Assembly (NCBI GenBank): GCA_041676645.1
Contig: JBAYRO010000026.1
Location: 1 to 40,357, forward strand
DNA length: 40,357 nt
Origin: JAMLIN01 sp041676645
GTDB taxonomy: Bacteria; Pseudomonadota; Gammaproteobacteria; Burkholderiales; Burkholderiaceae_E
Reading direction: 5' to 3'
Below the pieces are notes generated by a model. The model saw only the letters and a program-made list of their open reading frames with translations. It did no database searches and was not told where the DNA came from. This document shows positions 18,314-27,662 of this stretch, in pieces. The stretch's first letter is position 1; the number at the start of each line of letters is the position of its first letter. Made by a program: the position numbers and the translations under genes.

Positions 18314-21300
18314 CAGAATCGGCTCCTCCGGCACGAAGGGCGTCACCGGCTCGCGCATGCGCTGGCTGACCTGGGGGTCGCGCCAGTCGCCCTCGACCTC
18401 GAACTCGGTCGCCAGCATGTCGGACAGGGGCTTGCTCAGGACCCACTGGGCGATGAAGGAGCCGATGCCCACGGCCGGGTTGACCATCGCCGCATACGCG
18501 AGCGATGCCAGGCCGGCATCGACCTGGGGCTGGATGCTCACGAGCAGCGACTGCGTCTCGCGCACCAGGTCGACCTCGCCGCGCAGGTTGACGTGCGCCT
18601 GCAGGCCTTTCATCGCGAGGTCCTCGGTGCGCGCGACGCCCCGCAGCAGCGCGGCGCCGCCCTGGATCTCGTCGAAGGCGAACCCCTCGGCGAAGACATC
18701 GCGGAAGTCGAAGTTCAGGCGCCGTGGCAGGGACTGCAGGTTGAGGACCCCGATCAGCTTGGCGATGCCCGGCTCGGTGCGCAGGAACTGCCCCCGGCCG
18801 ATGTCCAGGCGCAGCTCTCCGGTCAGGCTCGGCAGGTCGATCGCGAGCGGCGACCCCTGCCAGGTCACCCCGCCGGTGAAATCGCCGCTGCCGCCACGAA
18901 CCAGGTCGGGAAAGCCGAGGGCGCCCAGCAGCCGGCCGGCATCGCCGATGCCCAGGCCGAAATCGAGCGTCATGCTGCGGGCCGGCCGGCCCGGCGCCGC
19001 ATCGCCCGACTCGGCAGCGGCGGCCGCCGCCCAGCGACCGGTCGCTTCGAGACGCCCGGCGGCATGCTCCAGGACCAGCCGGTCGATGAGCCAGTCACTG
19101 CGGCGCCCCTGGCCTTCCTGGCGCGCCGACAGCTCGAGCGCGCCGAGATCCATCGCCCCGATCATGAAGCGGTCGGCCCGCACGTCGAGCGCCGGCAGGG
19201 TCCGCGGCGCCTCGTCGAGCAGGGAGCCGATGTCGCCCTTGTCGCTTTCCGGAATCTCCAGCCGCGAGAAACGTGCGACCAGGGCGCCGGCCGGCCCGGC
19301 GTCGACCGCATCATGCCACTCGATCCGGCCGTCGGCCTGGCGCGAGTGCACCCGCGCCGTCCAGGCGTCGTCGCGATGGTTCGCCTCGACCTCGAGGTCC
19401 TCGATCGTCTTGCCGCCGATGCGCGCCACGTCCACGCGCAGCGACATCCGGTCCGGGTCCGGCAGCGCATACGGTCCCGGGGCCCGCTTCGTGTCGGCGG
19501 CAAGCAACCCGCGCCAGCGATCGAGATCGAGTTCCGGCTGCCGAAGGCGTAGCGCGAAGCCGCTGTCGGGCAGGTCGGGCTCGACACCGACCCCGAGCGC
19601 GGCGCGGCGCACCCCGTCCTGCGGCCGCGGCGCATCGGCAAGGGTATCGACCAGCAGCTCGATGACGTCGGTGCCGCTTGCGCCGACGACGCCGGGAACG
19701 CCGTCAGCACCGCCTGCGCCATCCGCGCCGATGCGCAGGCGGATGCGCTCGCCGCCGTCGGCCGGAGCCACCTCGAGCCGGGTCGGACGGACCGATTGCG
19801 CCGACTTGGCCAGCGGCGCCGGCAGCTCGCTGCCAAGGCCGACCAGATCGCTGGCGACGCCGACCGTGGCGCCTTGATGGTCGACCCGCACTTCACCGCG
19901 GTAATCGAAGCCACCCGAGAGTCCCTCCAGGAAGCGCGGCGGAATGAAGGCCGCCAGTCCGGAACCAGTCGCCCGGCCGCCGCCGCGGATCGTGAGGACA
20001 TCATCGGCGCTGCTGCCACTGGCCACCAGTTCGCCGCCCAGCCAGTCGGCGCGCAAGCCCTCGAAGGCGACGCCGTCGCGGGTGAAGTCGAGCTTGCCGC
20101 GCACCCGCTCGAAAGCCGGCAGGACCGGCAGCGGCTCGAATCGGTTGCCCGCCAGGTGAACGCTGCCCTCCACCTTCGATGCATCGATGTCCGCGATCGG
20201 CAGCTCGAGGCGCAGGACGGCGCTGCCCGGCCCGTCGAAACGGAGCCGATCCAGGCCCTCGCCGAGGCGCTCGCGCAGCGGGCTTTCCCGCAGCACCCGG
20301 ATCATGTCGGCCACCGGGCCCTCGGCCTTGCCATCGACATGCAGGACCGCATGCTCGAGATCGTCGATGCGCGCCACGACCTCGCCGAGCTCGACATCGA
20401 AGATCCTGGCGCTGTGGGCGGCGACGGACATCGAGGCCCTCTCGAAGCGCAAGCTCGCTTCCGCCGCCTCGATCGCTGGCCATGCCTCGTCGTAGTGGAG
20501 CTGCCCCGATCCGACTTCCGCCGTGACCAGGAATTCGCCCCGGTCGGGATCGACGAACGGGAAGTCGAGCAGGTCGCCGCGCAGGCGCATCCGGACCTCG
20601 CGCGCATCGCCCGCCCGTATCGCGCTCCGCACCCAGCGGCGCGCCGGGCCGTTGAGCCGCAAGGGCAGGTAGCGCCAGACCCGCGTGCCGTCGGCACGGT
20701 CCAGCGTTCCTTCGAGATCGACGATGCCCGGGCCTCGCGAGGCCATCCGCCAGCTGCCGTGCAGTTCGCCGGCCGCATCGGCATTGGCGAAGCCGAAGCG
20801 CTCGATCGAAACCTCGAGTTCGCCGTCGGCATCGCGCCGCCAGTCGACCTGCGCATCGTAGCGATCGAGTCCGATGTCGGCCTGTTCCAGCACGCCGGGC
20901 AGGCGCAGCACCGCCTCGCCGCCGACCAGGGCCAGCCGGCCACCTTCGGGATCGAGGCGCGCGGTGCCGCTCAGGCCGCGAACGCCCGGGACATCGCCGC
21001 CGCGGGGCGTCCCCCCGAGCATGAGCGCAAGATCGCTGAACTCGACATCGATCGTGTACTGGGGCGCTTCGCCGGTCGCCCGCCAGTCGAGTTTCGCGCC
21101 ATCGATCCGTCCATCGACCCGCCATCGCGCGATGCGCTCGGCAAGCGCCGCGGGCAGCGGCATCGCCCGGGCAAGCTGCAGGAGGTCGCTGGCTTCGGCC
21201 GCGGACAGGCCGATCCGTGCGCTGTCCAGGCGCCAGTCGGCGTCGAGGACCAGCGCTTGTCGGCCGGCCGCCGCATCGATCGCAACCCCGGACGAATCGA

Positions 21301-22348
21301 CCAGCTCGACGCCTTCGGTGGTGATCTCGATCCCGCCATCGTCAAGCCAGCGCGCGCCGATGTGTCCGCCCAGGACATCGAGCCGGCCGACGCCATCGGC
21401 GGTGCGCAGGACCGGCGCTGCGAGGTCGATCTCGCCATGCGCTTCGGCCAGCCTGCCGGCGGCGAGCTCGAACCAGAGGCGGCCGCGGCCCCGTCCACCC
21501 GCCAGTGGCGAGCGGATCGCCGCAAGCGCATTGATCGCGAGCACGTCGGCATCCTCGAAGGAGGCATAGGCCTGCCCGGTCCAGCTGGCGCCCTGCGCCG
21601 CGTCCCCGGCCCGCTCGAGGTCGGCGATCAGCTCGAAGCCGCCGATCGGGGCGAGCGCCTTGCCCGCCGGAGATGGCTCGCCACTGCCGCTCGCCCGCAT
21701 CCTGTGCCGGCGACCGGTCGAATCGACCGCGATGTCGACCTCGGTGAACTCGGCCGCCGCGGTACTGCGCAGGTCGGTGTAGCGCAGGCTCGCCCCCTGG
21801 ATCCGGATCGATCGCTGGGCGACGAGCCAGTCGGCCAGCGCCGCCCCGGCCCGGGTTTCATCCCCGGTATCGCGGGTCGAGGCGGAGATATCGAGGACCA
21901 GGCCCGAGATCGTGAAGCGCGTGTCGTCGATGCGCGCGATCTCGAGCCGGGGCGCCTCGATGCGCAGCAGCTCGAAGAGGGGCTTCATCGCGAGCAGGCT
22001 GCGCCACGACACCAGCGCCTCGATCCGGTCCAGCCGCAGGCCCGCCTCGCCCTCGTCGACATGGCCGATCTCGGCGCCATCGACCAGCAGGCGGGGACGC
22101 AGGCGGTCGAAGTCGGCATGCAGCCGCCCGAGCCGGATCGGGGCGCCGATCTCGCTCGACAGCCGCGCCTCGATCACGGGACGCCACTGGTCGACGCGGG
22201 GCCAGACCCAGTGGCGCATGACGAGGAAACCGATGCCGGCGAGGAAGTACACGAGCAGCAGGAAGGCGACCGCAAGGCGCAAGGCGCGGCGAGACCGCGA
22301 CGGCGGGGGCTGGATTCGCTCGGGCGCGTTGGTGTCGTTGGGACTCAC
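18308..22348 (-). CDS. yhdP: YhdP family AsmA-like phospholipid transport protein
   Basis: A 1346-residue inner-membrane-anchored periplasmic protein of the YhdP group. One membrane helix (about residues 27-49, LAVAFLLLVYFLAGIGFLVM) follows a short basic tail. The domain opening, WRPVIEARLSSEIGAPIRLGRLHADFDRLRPRLLVDGAEI, and the C-terminal AsmA_2-like region (FDFRDVFAEGFAFDEIQGGAALLRGVARTEDLAMKGLQAHVNLRGEVDL) are recognisable. E. coli YhdP is about 1270 residues and moves phospholipid toward the outer membrane together with TamB and YdbH. The start appears to be GTG at 22348 with no clear ribosome site, so the exact N-terminus is uncertain. It diverges from glnE and runs into tldD. Confidence 0.9.
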   Translation of the reverse strand: MSPNDTNAPERIQPPPSRSRRALRLAVAFLLLVYFLAGIGFLVMRHWVWPRVDQWRPVIEARLSSEIGAPIRLGRLHADFDRLRPRLLVDGAEIGHVDEGEAGLRLDRIEALVSWRSLLAMKPLFELLRIEAPRLEIARIDDTRFTISGLVLDISASTRDTGDETRAGAALADWLVAQRSIRIQGASLRYTDLRSTAAAEFTEVDIAVDSTGRRHRMRASGSGEPSPAGKALAPIGGFELIADLERAGDAAQGASWTGQAYASFEDADVLAINALAAIRSPLAGGRGRGRLWFELAAGRLAEAHGEIDLAAPVLRTADGVGRLDVLGGHIGARWLDDGGIEITTEGVELVDSSGVAIDAAAGRQALVLDADWRLDSARIGLSAAEASDLLQLARAMPLPAALAERIARWRVDGRIDGAKLDWRATGEAPQYTIDVEFSDLALMLGGTPRGGDVPGVRGLSGTARLDPEGGRLALVGGEAVLRLPGVLEQADIGLDRYDAQVDWRRDADGELEVSIERFGFANADAAGELHGSWRMASRGPGIVDLEGTLDRADGTRVWRYLPLRLNGPARRWVRSAIRAGDAREVRMRLRGDLLDFPFVDPDRGEFLVTAEVGSGQLHYDEAWPAIEAAEASLRFERASMSVAAHSARIFDVELGEVVARIDDLEHAVLHVDGKAEGPVADMIRVLRESPLRERLGEGLDRLRFDGPGSAVLRLELPIADIDASKVEGSVHLAGNRFEPLPVLPAFERVRGKLDFTRDGVAFEGLRADWLGGELVASGSSADDVLTIRGGGRATGSGLAAFIPPRFLEGLSGGFDYRGEVRVDHQGATVGVASDLVGLGSELPAPLAKSAQSVRPTRLEVAPADGGERIRLRIGADGAGGADGVPGVVGASGTDVIELLVDTLADAPRPQDGVRRAALGVGVEPDLPDSGFALRLRQPELDLDRWRGLLAADTKRAPGPYALPDPDRMSLRVDVARIGGKTIEDLEVEANHRDDAWTARVHSRQADGRIEWHDAVDAGPAGALVARFSRLEIPESDKGDIGSLLDEAPRTLPALDVRADRFMIGAMDLGALELSARQEGQGRRSDWLIDRLVLEHAAGRLEATGRWAAAAAAESGDAAPGRPARSMTLDFGLGIGDAGRLLGALGFPDLVRGGSGDFTGGVTWQGSPLAIDLPSLTGELRLDIGRGQFLRTEPGIAKLIGVLNLQSLPRRLNFDFRDVFAEGFAFDEIQGGAALLRGVARTEDLAMKGLQAHVNLRGEVDLVRETQSLLVSIQPQVDAGLASLAYAAMVNPAVGIGSFIAQWVLSKPLSDMLATEFEVEGDWRDPQVSQRMREPVTPFVPEEPILQ

Positions 22349-22483
22349 TCGGCTATCGGGACGGGGCCGGGGATCCGGGGAGGGGTTGCAGGAGATCGGC
22401 GGGCCTGCCGACCGGCCCCACCCGGGGCATGCCGACCACTCTAGAATACCCCGTCAGGTCGCGCCGCAGGGGAGCTCGCGTCG

Positions 22484-25153
22484 ATGTCGTTTCGCGCCGA
22501 ATCGTATTCGGGATACTTCCGCCGCTCGAGCTTCGCGATCACTGCGGGCGGCGCATCGCTCGATGCGATCGAAGGCCTTGCCGCCGCCCCGATCGACGAG
22601 ACGCGCATCGCGAAGCTGGTCGAATCCTTCCGCCCCGCCGAGGATCCGGGCCGCGCATTGCGCAGGGCGCGCCGCAGCCTCCTGCTCGCGCTCATGGAGC
22701 GCGACATCCGCGGCGACGCCTCCCTGGAGGAGGTCTGCGCGACGATGAGCAGCTTCGCCGCCCAGGCATGCGTGATCGCGATGCGCGCGGCAGCCGCCGA
22801 TCTCGTCGAGCAGTTCGGCATCCCGCTCGATGCGGAGGGCCGCCCCCAGGACCTGCTGGCGATCGCGATGGGCAAGGGCGGGGCCGGCGAACTCAATGTC
22901 TCCTCCGATCTCGATCTGGTCTTCCTGCACCGCGACCATGGCGAAACCAGCACGGTGCAGGCCGACGGCTCGCCGGCGCGCCGTGGCCGCCTGGCATCGG
23001 CCGAGTTCTTCCATCGGCTGGCGCGGCGCACGATCGGGCTGCTCGCCGAAGTCGACGCCGACGGCTTCGTGTTCCGGATCGACACGCGCCTGCGTCCCAA
23101 CGGCGATTCCGGCCCCCTGGTCGCCTCGCTCCCGATGCTCGAGGAGTACTTCCATGCCCAGGGACGCGAATGGGAGCGCTTCGCCTGGCTCAAGGGCCGG
23201 GTCGTCGCCGACTCCGGCATGGCCGGCGAGGCCGCGCGCGAGGACGACGAGCGGACGCTGGCGCAGATCATCCAGCCATTCGTGTTTCGCCGCTATCTCG
23301 ACTACGAAGTGTTCGACGGCCTGCGCACGGTCCATGGGCTGATCCGCAAGGAAGCGCGCAAGCGCGAGGCGCGCCGCCAGGGGCTCGACGTCAAGCTCGG
23401 GCGCGGCGGCATCCGGGAGATCGAGTTCGCCGCGCAGCTCTTCCAGATCGTCCGCGGGGGACGGGACCCGGGGCTGCAGGACCGGGCCACGCTGGTGACG
23501 CTGGCGGCGATCGGCGAACGCGGCCTGCTGCCGGCCACCGACGTCGACCTGCTGATCGACGCCTACCGACTGTTGCGACGTGTCGAACACATGCTGCAGT
23601 ACCGCGAGGACGAGCAGACCCACCGCCTGCCCGACGATCCGGCGGTGCGCGCCGATGTCGCCGCGATGCTCGGCATGGCCGCGGACGACTTCGAAGCGGC
23701 GCTGTCGGACGCGACGACGGCGGTCGATCGCATCTTCAACGACCTGCTCGCCGAGCCCGACGGCCAGGACGAGCCGGACGGCGGCATCGACGAGGCGAGC
23801 CTCGACGAGGATGTCGCGCGCCTGCTCACCGCGATGCGCGACGGCGCCCGCTACCGGGCGGCGAAGGACGAAGCGCGCCAGTCGATCGAGCGCCTGCTCG
23901 CGATCGCGCAGGCGAAGGACACCCCGCCGCGCGGCATGGCGGGCCTGATCGAGCTCTGCGAGACCGTCTGCCGCCGACCCGGCTACCTTGCGCTGCTCGC
24001 CCGCCATCCGGACGCCTTCGACCGGGTGCTGCGCATGATCTCGAAGTCGCAATGGGCCGCCGCCTACCTCGTGCGCCATCCGATCGTCCTCGATGAACTG
24101 ATCGCCGGCCATCTGCTCGAACCGTTCGACTTCGACGCCTGGGAAGCCGCGCTGCGCGAACGCCTCGAGGCGGCAGTGATCGAGGACCAGCCCGACACCG
24201 AGCACCAGATGGACATCTCGCGCGAAGTCCATCATGCCGCTGCGTTCCGCCTCCTCGCGCAGGACATCGAGGACATGCTGCCGGTCGAACGACTCTCCGA
24301 CCTGCTCTCGGAGATCGCCGACCGGATGCTGGCCATCGCCATCGAGTACGTGTGGGCGCAATCCCCGAAGCGCCATCGCGAGCAGCCCCGCTTCGCGGTG
24401 ATCGCCTACGGAAGGCTGGGCGGCAAGGAACTCGGCTACACCTCGGACCTCGACCTGGTGTTCCTCTACGATGACGAGGACAAGCGCGCCCAGGAGTCCT
24501 ACTCGATCCTGGTGCGGCGACTCACCACCTGGCTCTCGGCCCAGACCGCCGCGGGCGTGCTCTTCGACATCGACCTGCGGCTGCGGCCCAATGGCGATGC
24601 CGGCCTGCTCGCGAATTCGCTGGGCGCCTTCGAGGCCTACCAGCGCGACGAAGCCTGGACCTGGGAGCACCAGGCGCTGACCCGCGCCCGCTTCTGCGCC
24701 GGCGATGCCGATATCGGCGCGCGCTTCGAAGCCGTCCGTCGCGAGATCCTGGCCCGCCCGCGCGATGCCGACAAGTTGCGCGAGGAGATCGCCGCGATGC
24801 GCAAGCGCATGCACCAGGGCCATCCGAACCGCAGCGAGAAGTTCGACCTCAAGCACGATGCCGGCGGCATGGTCGACGTCGAGTTCATCGTGCAGTACCT
24901 GGTACTGCGCCATGGGGCCAGCCATCCGGCGCTGCTCGACAATGCCGGCAACATCGCCCTGCTGGGACGGGCGGCCGATGCCGGCCTGTTCGATGCGCAA
25001 AGTGCCCTGGAGCTGGCCGACGCCTATCGTCGATACCGCAGGCTGCAGCATGCGTTGCGCCTGGACGGAGCGAAATACGCGCGGGTGGAACCGGACGAGG
25101 TCGCCGGCGAAGCCGCCGCGGTCAGGCAGGCGTGGTCGTCCCTCTTCAGCTGA
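22484..25153 (+). CDS. glnE: Bifunctional glutamine synthetase adenylyltransferase/adenylyl-removase
   Basis: An 889-residue cytoplasmic enzyme that adenylylates glutamine synthetase to switch it off and deadenylylates it to switch it on, according to PII state. Both nucleotidyltransferase domains are intact: an N-terminal adenylyl-removase motif, GKGGAGELNVSSDLDLVF (about residues 130-147), and a C-terminal adenylyltransferase motif, GRLGGKELGYTSDLDLVFLYDDE (about 642-664), each with the required DxD. The length is slightly below the E. coli 946. GGGGAG lies 11 bases before the ATG. A TAGAAT at 22442-22447 may be its -10. The 3' end overlaps the convergent azlD by 8 bases. Confidence 0.96.
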   Translation: MSFRAESYSGYFRRSSFAITAGGASLDAIEGLAAAPIDETRIAKLVESFRPAEDPGRALRRARRSLLLALMERDIRGDASLEEVCATMSSFAAQACVIAMRAAAADLVEQFGIPLDAEGRPQDLLAIAMGKGGAGELNVSSDLDLVFLHRDHGETSTVQADGSPARRGRLASAEFFHRLARRTIGLLAEVDADGFVFRIDTRLRPNGDSGPLVASLPMLEEYFHAQGREWERFAWLKGRVVADSGMAGEAAREDDERTLAQIIQPFVFRRYLDYEVFDGLRTVHGLIRKEARKREARRQGLDVKLGRGGIREIEFAAQLFQIVRGGRDPGLQDRATLVTLAAIGERGLLPATDVDLLIDAYRLLRRVEHMLQYREDEQTHRLPDDPAVRADVAAMLGMAADDFEAALSDATTAVDRIFNDLLAEPDGQDEPDGGIDEASLDEDVARLLTAMRDGARYRAAKDEARQSIERLLAIAQAKDTPPRGMAGLIELCETVCRRPGYLALLARHPDAFDRVLRMISKSQWAAAYLVRHPIVLDELIAGHLLEPFDFDAWEAALRERLEAAVIEDQPDTEHQMDISREVHHAAAFRLLAQDIEDMLPVERLSDLLSEIADRMLAIAIEYVWAQSPKRHREQPRFAVIAYGRLGGKELGYTSDLDLVFLYDDEDKRAQESYSILVRRLTTWLSAQTAAGVLFDIDLRLRPNGDAGLLANSLGAFEAYQRDEAWTWEHQALTRARFCAGDADIGARFEAVRREILARPRDADKLREEIAAMRKRMHQGHPNRSEKFDLKHDAGGMVDVEFIVQYLVLRHGASHPALLDNAGNIALLGRAADAGLFDAQSALELADAYRRYRRLQHALRLDGAKYARVEPDEVAGEAAAVRQAWSSLFS

Positions 25154-25496
25154 AACCGGCGAGCAGCAGGTAGACGATCACGCCGGCGGCGACGCCGGCG
25201 AAGACACTGCGCCGCCAATGCACCGCGACGATCGCCGCCAGCGCAGAGAGCAGCCGGGGGTCGACGAGGCCGGCAAGCGCGCCCGCCCCGGCGGCCGGAT
25301 CGAGCAGGGGCGCCAGCACCCGTGGCGCGACCAGCGCGGCGAGCGCGGCCAGCGGCGCATGCATCAGCGCCTGCTCGAGAAGCCCGCGCGGGCGCCATTC
25401 GCGCGGCAGGACCAGGAAGACCCAGCGCCCCAGGGCGACGATCACCGCCACCACGATGATCGTGATCCAGACCGTGGCGGAATCGTGGCCGCTCAT
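25146..25496 (-). CDS. azlD: AzlD family branched-chain amino-acid exporter small subunit
   Basis: A 116-residue membrane protein with about four hydrophobic segments, beginning TVWITIIVVAVIVALGRWVFLVL and ending SVFAGVAAGVIVYLLLAGF. The size and position after azlC are typical of AzlD, the small partner of the AzlCD (LIV-E) exporter. The start overlaps the azlC stop (ATGA), so the two are coupled. The 3' end overlaps glnE by 8 bases. Confidence 0.9.
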   Translation of the reverse strand: MSGHDSATVWITIIVVAVIVALGRWVFLVLPREWRPRGLLEQALMHAPLAALAALVAPRVLAPLLDPAAGAGALAGLVDPRLLSALAAIVAVHWRRSVFAGVAAGVIVYLLLAGFS

Positions 25497-26251
25497 CGTC
25501 CGGCGGCCTCCCGGCGCCGGGACCGCGCTTCGACCAGCATCGCGGCCGCGATGCCGGCCACCACCGCACCGAACATCCCGAGGCTGTAGGGCCAGTCGCG
25601 TCCGAGCAGCGCAACCCCGATCGCGACGGCCGCGGCCGTCGCCGACGCGGCCGACCGTACCAGGGCGGCGGCCATCGCGACGATCGCCAGCGTCGCGAGA
25701 TAGCCCAGGCCGGCGCCCGCCGGCAGCAGGTGGGCAACGCCGATGCCGGCAAGGCAACCGATCTGCCACACCAGGTACACCGGCAGGCAGCAGCCGGCGA
25801 ACAGCGCGACCCGCTGGACCGGCCGGTCCTCGTCCCGGCGCAGGCGATACGCGGCCAGCGCCGTGTCGCTGGTCAGGTAGCCGAGCCCGAGGCGCAGGGG
25901 CAGCGGCAAGCGCCCGAGGTCGCGGGCCAGCGTCGCGCTGTAGACGATGAAGCGCAGGTTGGTGAGGAACACCGTCATCATGATCACCGGCAGGGAGGCG
26001 CCGGCGACGATCAGGGGAATCGTCACGAGCTGCGCCGTGCCCGAGAAGACCAGCGCCACCATGCCGAGTGCCTGGCCGGTGCTGAAGCCCGCCTTGACCA
26101 GCGCGATCCCGGTGACCAGCCCCCACGACGCCGTGCCGGGCAGCAGCGGCGCCACCGCGAACATGCCGTCGCGCAGCGCCGTGCGACGGACCCGGGAGCG
26201 GGTCCAGGCGCCCCGCCATCGTGGCGGGGATCGGAACGCGGGGCGGGACAT
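25493..26251 (-). CDS. azlC: AzlC family branched-chain amino-acid exporter large subunit
   Basis: A 252-residue inner-membrane protein with roughly seven hydrophobic segments. The opening DGMFAVAPLLPGTASWGLVTGIALVKAGFS and the motif VFSGTAQLVTIPLI followed by TVFLTNLRFIVYSATLA are hallmarks of AzlC. The ATG at 26251 (MSRPAF) is preferred over an in-frame start at 26350, which would add a non-conserved proline-rich stretch crossing the ilvE promoter region. It diverges from ilvE, the branched-chain aminotransferase, which fits a role in exporting excess Val/Leu/Ile or analogues. Confidence 0.92.
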   Translation of the reverse strand: MSRPAFRSPPRWRGAWTRSRVRRTALRDGMFAVAPLLPGTASWGLVTGIALVKAGFSTGQALGMVALVFSGTAQLVTIPLIVAGASLPVIMMTVFLTNLRFIVYSATLARDLGRLPLPLRLGLGYLTSDTALAAYRLRRDEDRPVQRVALFAGCCLPVYLVWQIGCLAGIGVAHLLPAGAGLGYLATLAIVAMAAALVRSAASATAAAVAIGVALLGRDWPYSLGMFGAVVAGIAAAMLVEARSRRREAAGR

Positions 26252-26308
26252 CGGCAATCCACCGGGGGATCGGGGCCGCGCGAGTGTAGCAGCGCCGGGC
26301 GGTTTCGC

Positions 26309-26314
26309 TAGAAT
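26309..26314 (+). promoter_or_regulatory. Candidate -10 element for ilvE
   Basis: TAGAAT lies 90 bases before the ilvE start in the 152-base azlC-ilvE intergenic region. No good -35 is seen at 16-18 bases spacing, and the long leader contains GC-rich self-complementary sequence but no T-run, so there is no terminator-type attenuator. Confidence 0.3.
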
Positions 26315-26403
26315 CCGGGTATCGAGGCCGAAAGCCCCCAGTGGGCACACCGGCGGCGTCGGGGCCCGGCCGCTACCGGGTGTTGCCCTGTCTGGAGAAA
26401 TTC

Positions 26404-27324
26404 ATGTCGATGTCCGATCGCGACGGACTGATCTGGTTCAACGGCCAAATGGTCGACTGGCGTGCCGCCAATATCCACGTACTCACTCACAGCCTGCACT
26501 ACGGTATGGGCATCTTCGAGGGTGTCAGGGCCTACAAGACGGAATCCGGCACCGCCATCTTCCGGCTCGATGCCCATACTCGCCGCTTCAGCAACTCGGC
26601 CAAGATCCTGCAGATCGAACTGCCCTACTCGGCCGAGCAGCTCTCCGAGGCCCAGATGGCCGTGGTCCGCGAGAACAAGCTCGAGAGCTGCTACCTGCGC
26701 CCCCTCGCCTGGTTCGGCGACGAGAAGCTCGGGGTCTCCCCGGTCGGCAACACCGTCCACGTCATGATCGCCGCCTGGCCCTGGGGCGCCTACCTGGGCG
26801 AGGAAGGCATCACCAAGGGCATCCGGGTCAAGACCTCGTCCTATACCCGCCACCATGTGAACATCTCCCTGGTGCGCGCCAAGGCGAGCGGCTACTACCT
26901 GAACTCCATCCTGGCCAACCGCGAGGTCACCTCGGTCGGCTACGACGAGGCGCTGCTGCTCGACACCGAGGGCTATGTGTCCGAAGGCGCCGGCGAGAAC
27001 GTCTTCATCGTGCGCGCCGGCCGCCTCTACACCCCCGACCTCGCCAGCTGCCTCGACGGCATCACGCGCGACTCGGTGATCACCATGGCCCGCGACCTCG
27101 GCATCGAGGTCATCGAGAAGCGCATCACCCGCGACGAAATGTACGTCGCCGACGAGGCCTTCTTCACCGGGACCGCGGCGGAGATCACCCCGATCCGCGA
27201 GCTCGACGACCGCCCGATCGGCGAAGGCCGCCGCGGCCCCATCACCGAAAAGCTGCAGTCGCTGTTCTTCGACATCGTCGCGGGACGCAACGAACGCTAC
27301 CGTCACTGGCTCATGCCGGTCTGA
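26404..27324 (+). CDS. ilvE: Branched-chain amino-acid aminotransferase
   Basis: A 306-residue fold-type IV PLP enzyme that transaminates the 2-oxo acids of Leu, Ile and Val with glutamate. The PLP lysine is K160 in LVRAKASGYYLNS. The cofactor segment EGAGENVFIV and the segments SLHYGMGIFEGVRAY and FFTGTAAEITPIRELD are typical of IlvE. The ATG at 26404 follows GGAGAAATTC; an earlier ATG at 26341 lacks support. It is followed after 25 bases by the NDUFS6-like zinc protein gene, and then by waaF. Confidence 0.96.
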   Translation: MSMSDRDGLIWFNGQMVDWRAANIHVLTHSLHYGMGIFEGVRAYKTESGTAIFRLDAHTRRFSNSAKILQIELPYSAEQLSEAQMAVVRENKLESCYLRPLAWFGDEKLGVSPVGNTVHVMIAAWPWGAYLGEEGITKGIRVKTSSYTRHHVNISLVRAKASGYYLNSILANREVTSVGYDEALLLDTEGYVSEGAGENVFIVRAGRLYTPDLASCLDGITRDSVITMARDLGIEVIEKRITRDEMYVADEAFFTGTAAEITPIRELDDRPIGEGRRGPITEKLQSLFFDIVAGRNERYRHWLMPV

Positions 27325-27349
27325 CCCAGACCCGCCCGGAACGAGACGA

Positions 27350-27547
27350 ATGCCCAGCGAAAAACCCGTGCCGGTGGTCGAACTCGACGCCGACGACCTG
27401 CCCGCCCACTGCCCGAACCCGAAGATGCCCCTCTGGAGCGGGCATCCTCGCGTCTACATCAAGATTAACCACGACAACAGAGGGCAATGCCCTTACTGCG
27501 GTACCGTCTACACATTGAAGGCGGGCGCGGTCGTCGACTCCCACTAG
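27350..27547 (+). CDS. Small CHCC zinc-finger protein (NDUFS6-like)
   Basis: A 65-residue protein with the zinc ligand set C21, H32, C47 and C50 in an unusual order (AHCPNPKMPLWSGHPRVY, then GQCPYCGTVYTL). This corresponds to the CHCC family related to mitochondrial complex I subunit NDUFS6. Its function in bacteria is not established to my knowledge. It follows ilvE closely, and I remember the same gene between ilvE and waaF in Burkholderiales. The size and motif make the family call solid. Confidence 0.88.
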   Translation: MPSEKPVPVVELDADDLPAHCPNPKMPLWSGHPRVYIKINHDNRGQCPYCGTVYTLKAGAVVDSH

Positions 27548-27586
27548 GGCTTCCTCCCGGCAGGGCGAAGGCAATCGCGCCGCACT

Positions 27587-27635
27587 GTGACGGACTGCGC
27601 GGACAGCCGGTCGGCCTCCCGCGACAATCCGTCAC
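27587..27635. other. Interrupted inverted repeat between the zinc-protein gene and waaF
   Basis: Outer arms GTGACGGA (27587-27594) and TCCGTCAC (27628-27635) are perfectly complementary. Inner arms CGCGG (27598-27602) and CCGCG (27619-27623) extend the same hairpin across small internal loops. No T-run follows on either strand, so this is not an ordinary terminator. It could be a processing or regulatory fold in the waaF leader. Confidence 0.4.
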
Positions 27636-27662
27636 CAGCCAGACGGACTCCGAGTTCGAGCC

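Noticed and set aside
18192..18446. 84-codon minus frame containing the 18-bp repeats
   Set aside because: It overlaps yhdP, has no ribosome site and only low-complexity Arg/Pro/Ala sequence.
19796..22444. 882-codon plus-strand frame opposite yhdP
   Set aside because: Shadow frame; yhdP has recognisable domains and conserved neighbours.
22454..25051. 865-codon open frame antisense to glnE
   Set aside because: It mirrors glnE codon for codon; high GC removes stops on the opposite strand. Composition is unlike a real protein and glnE is full length.
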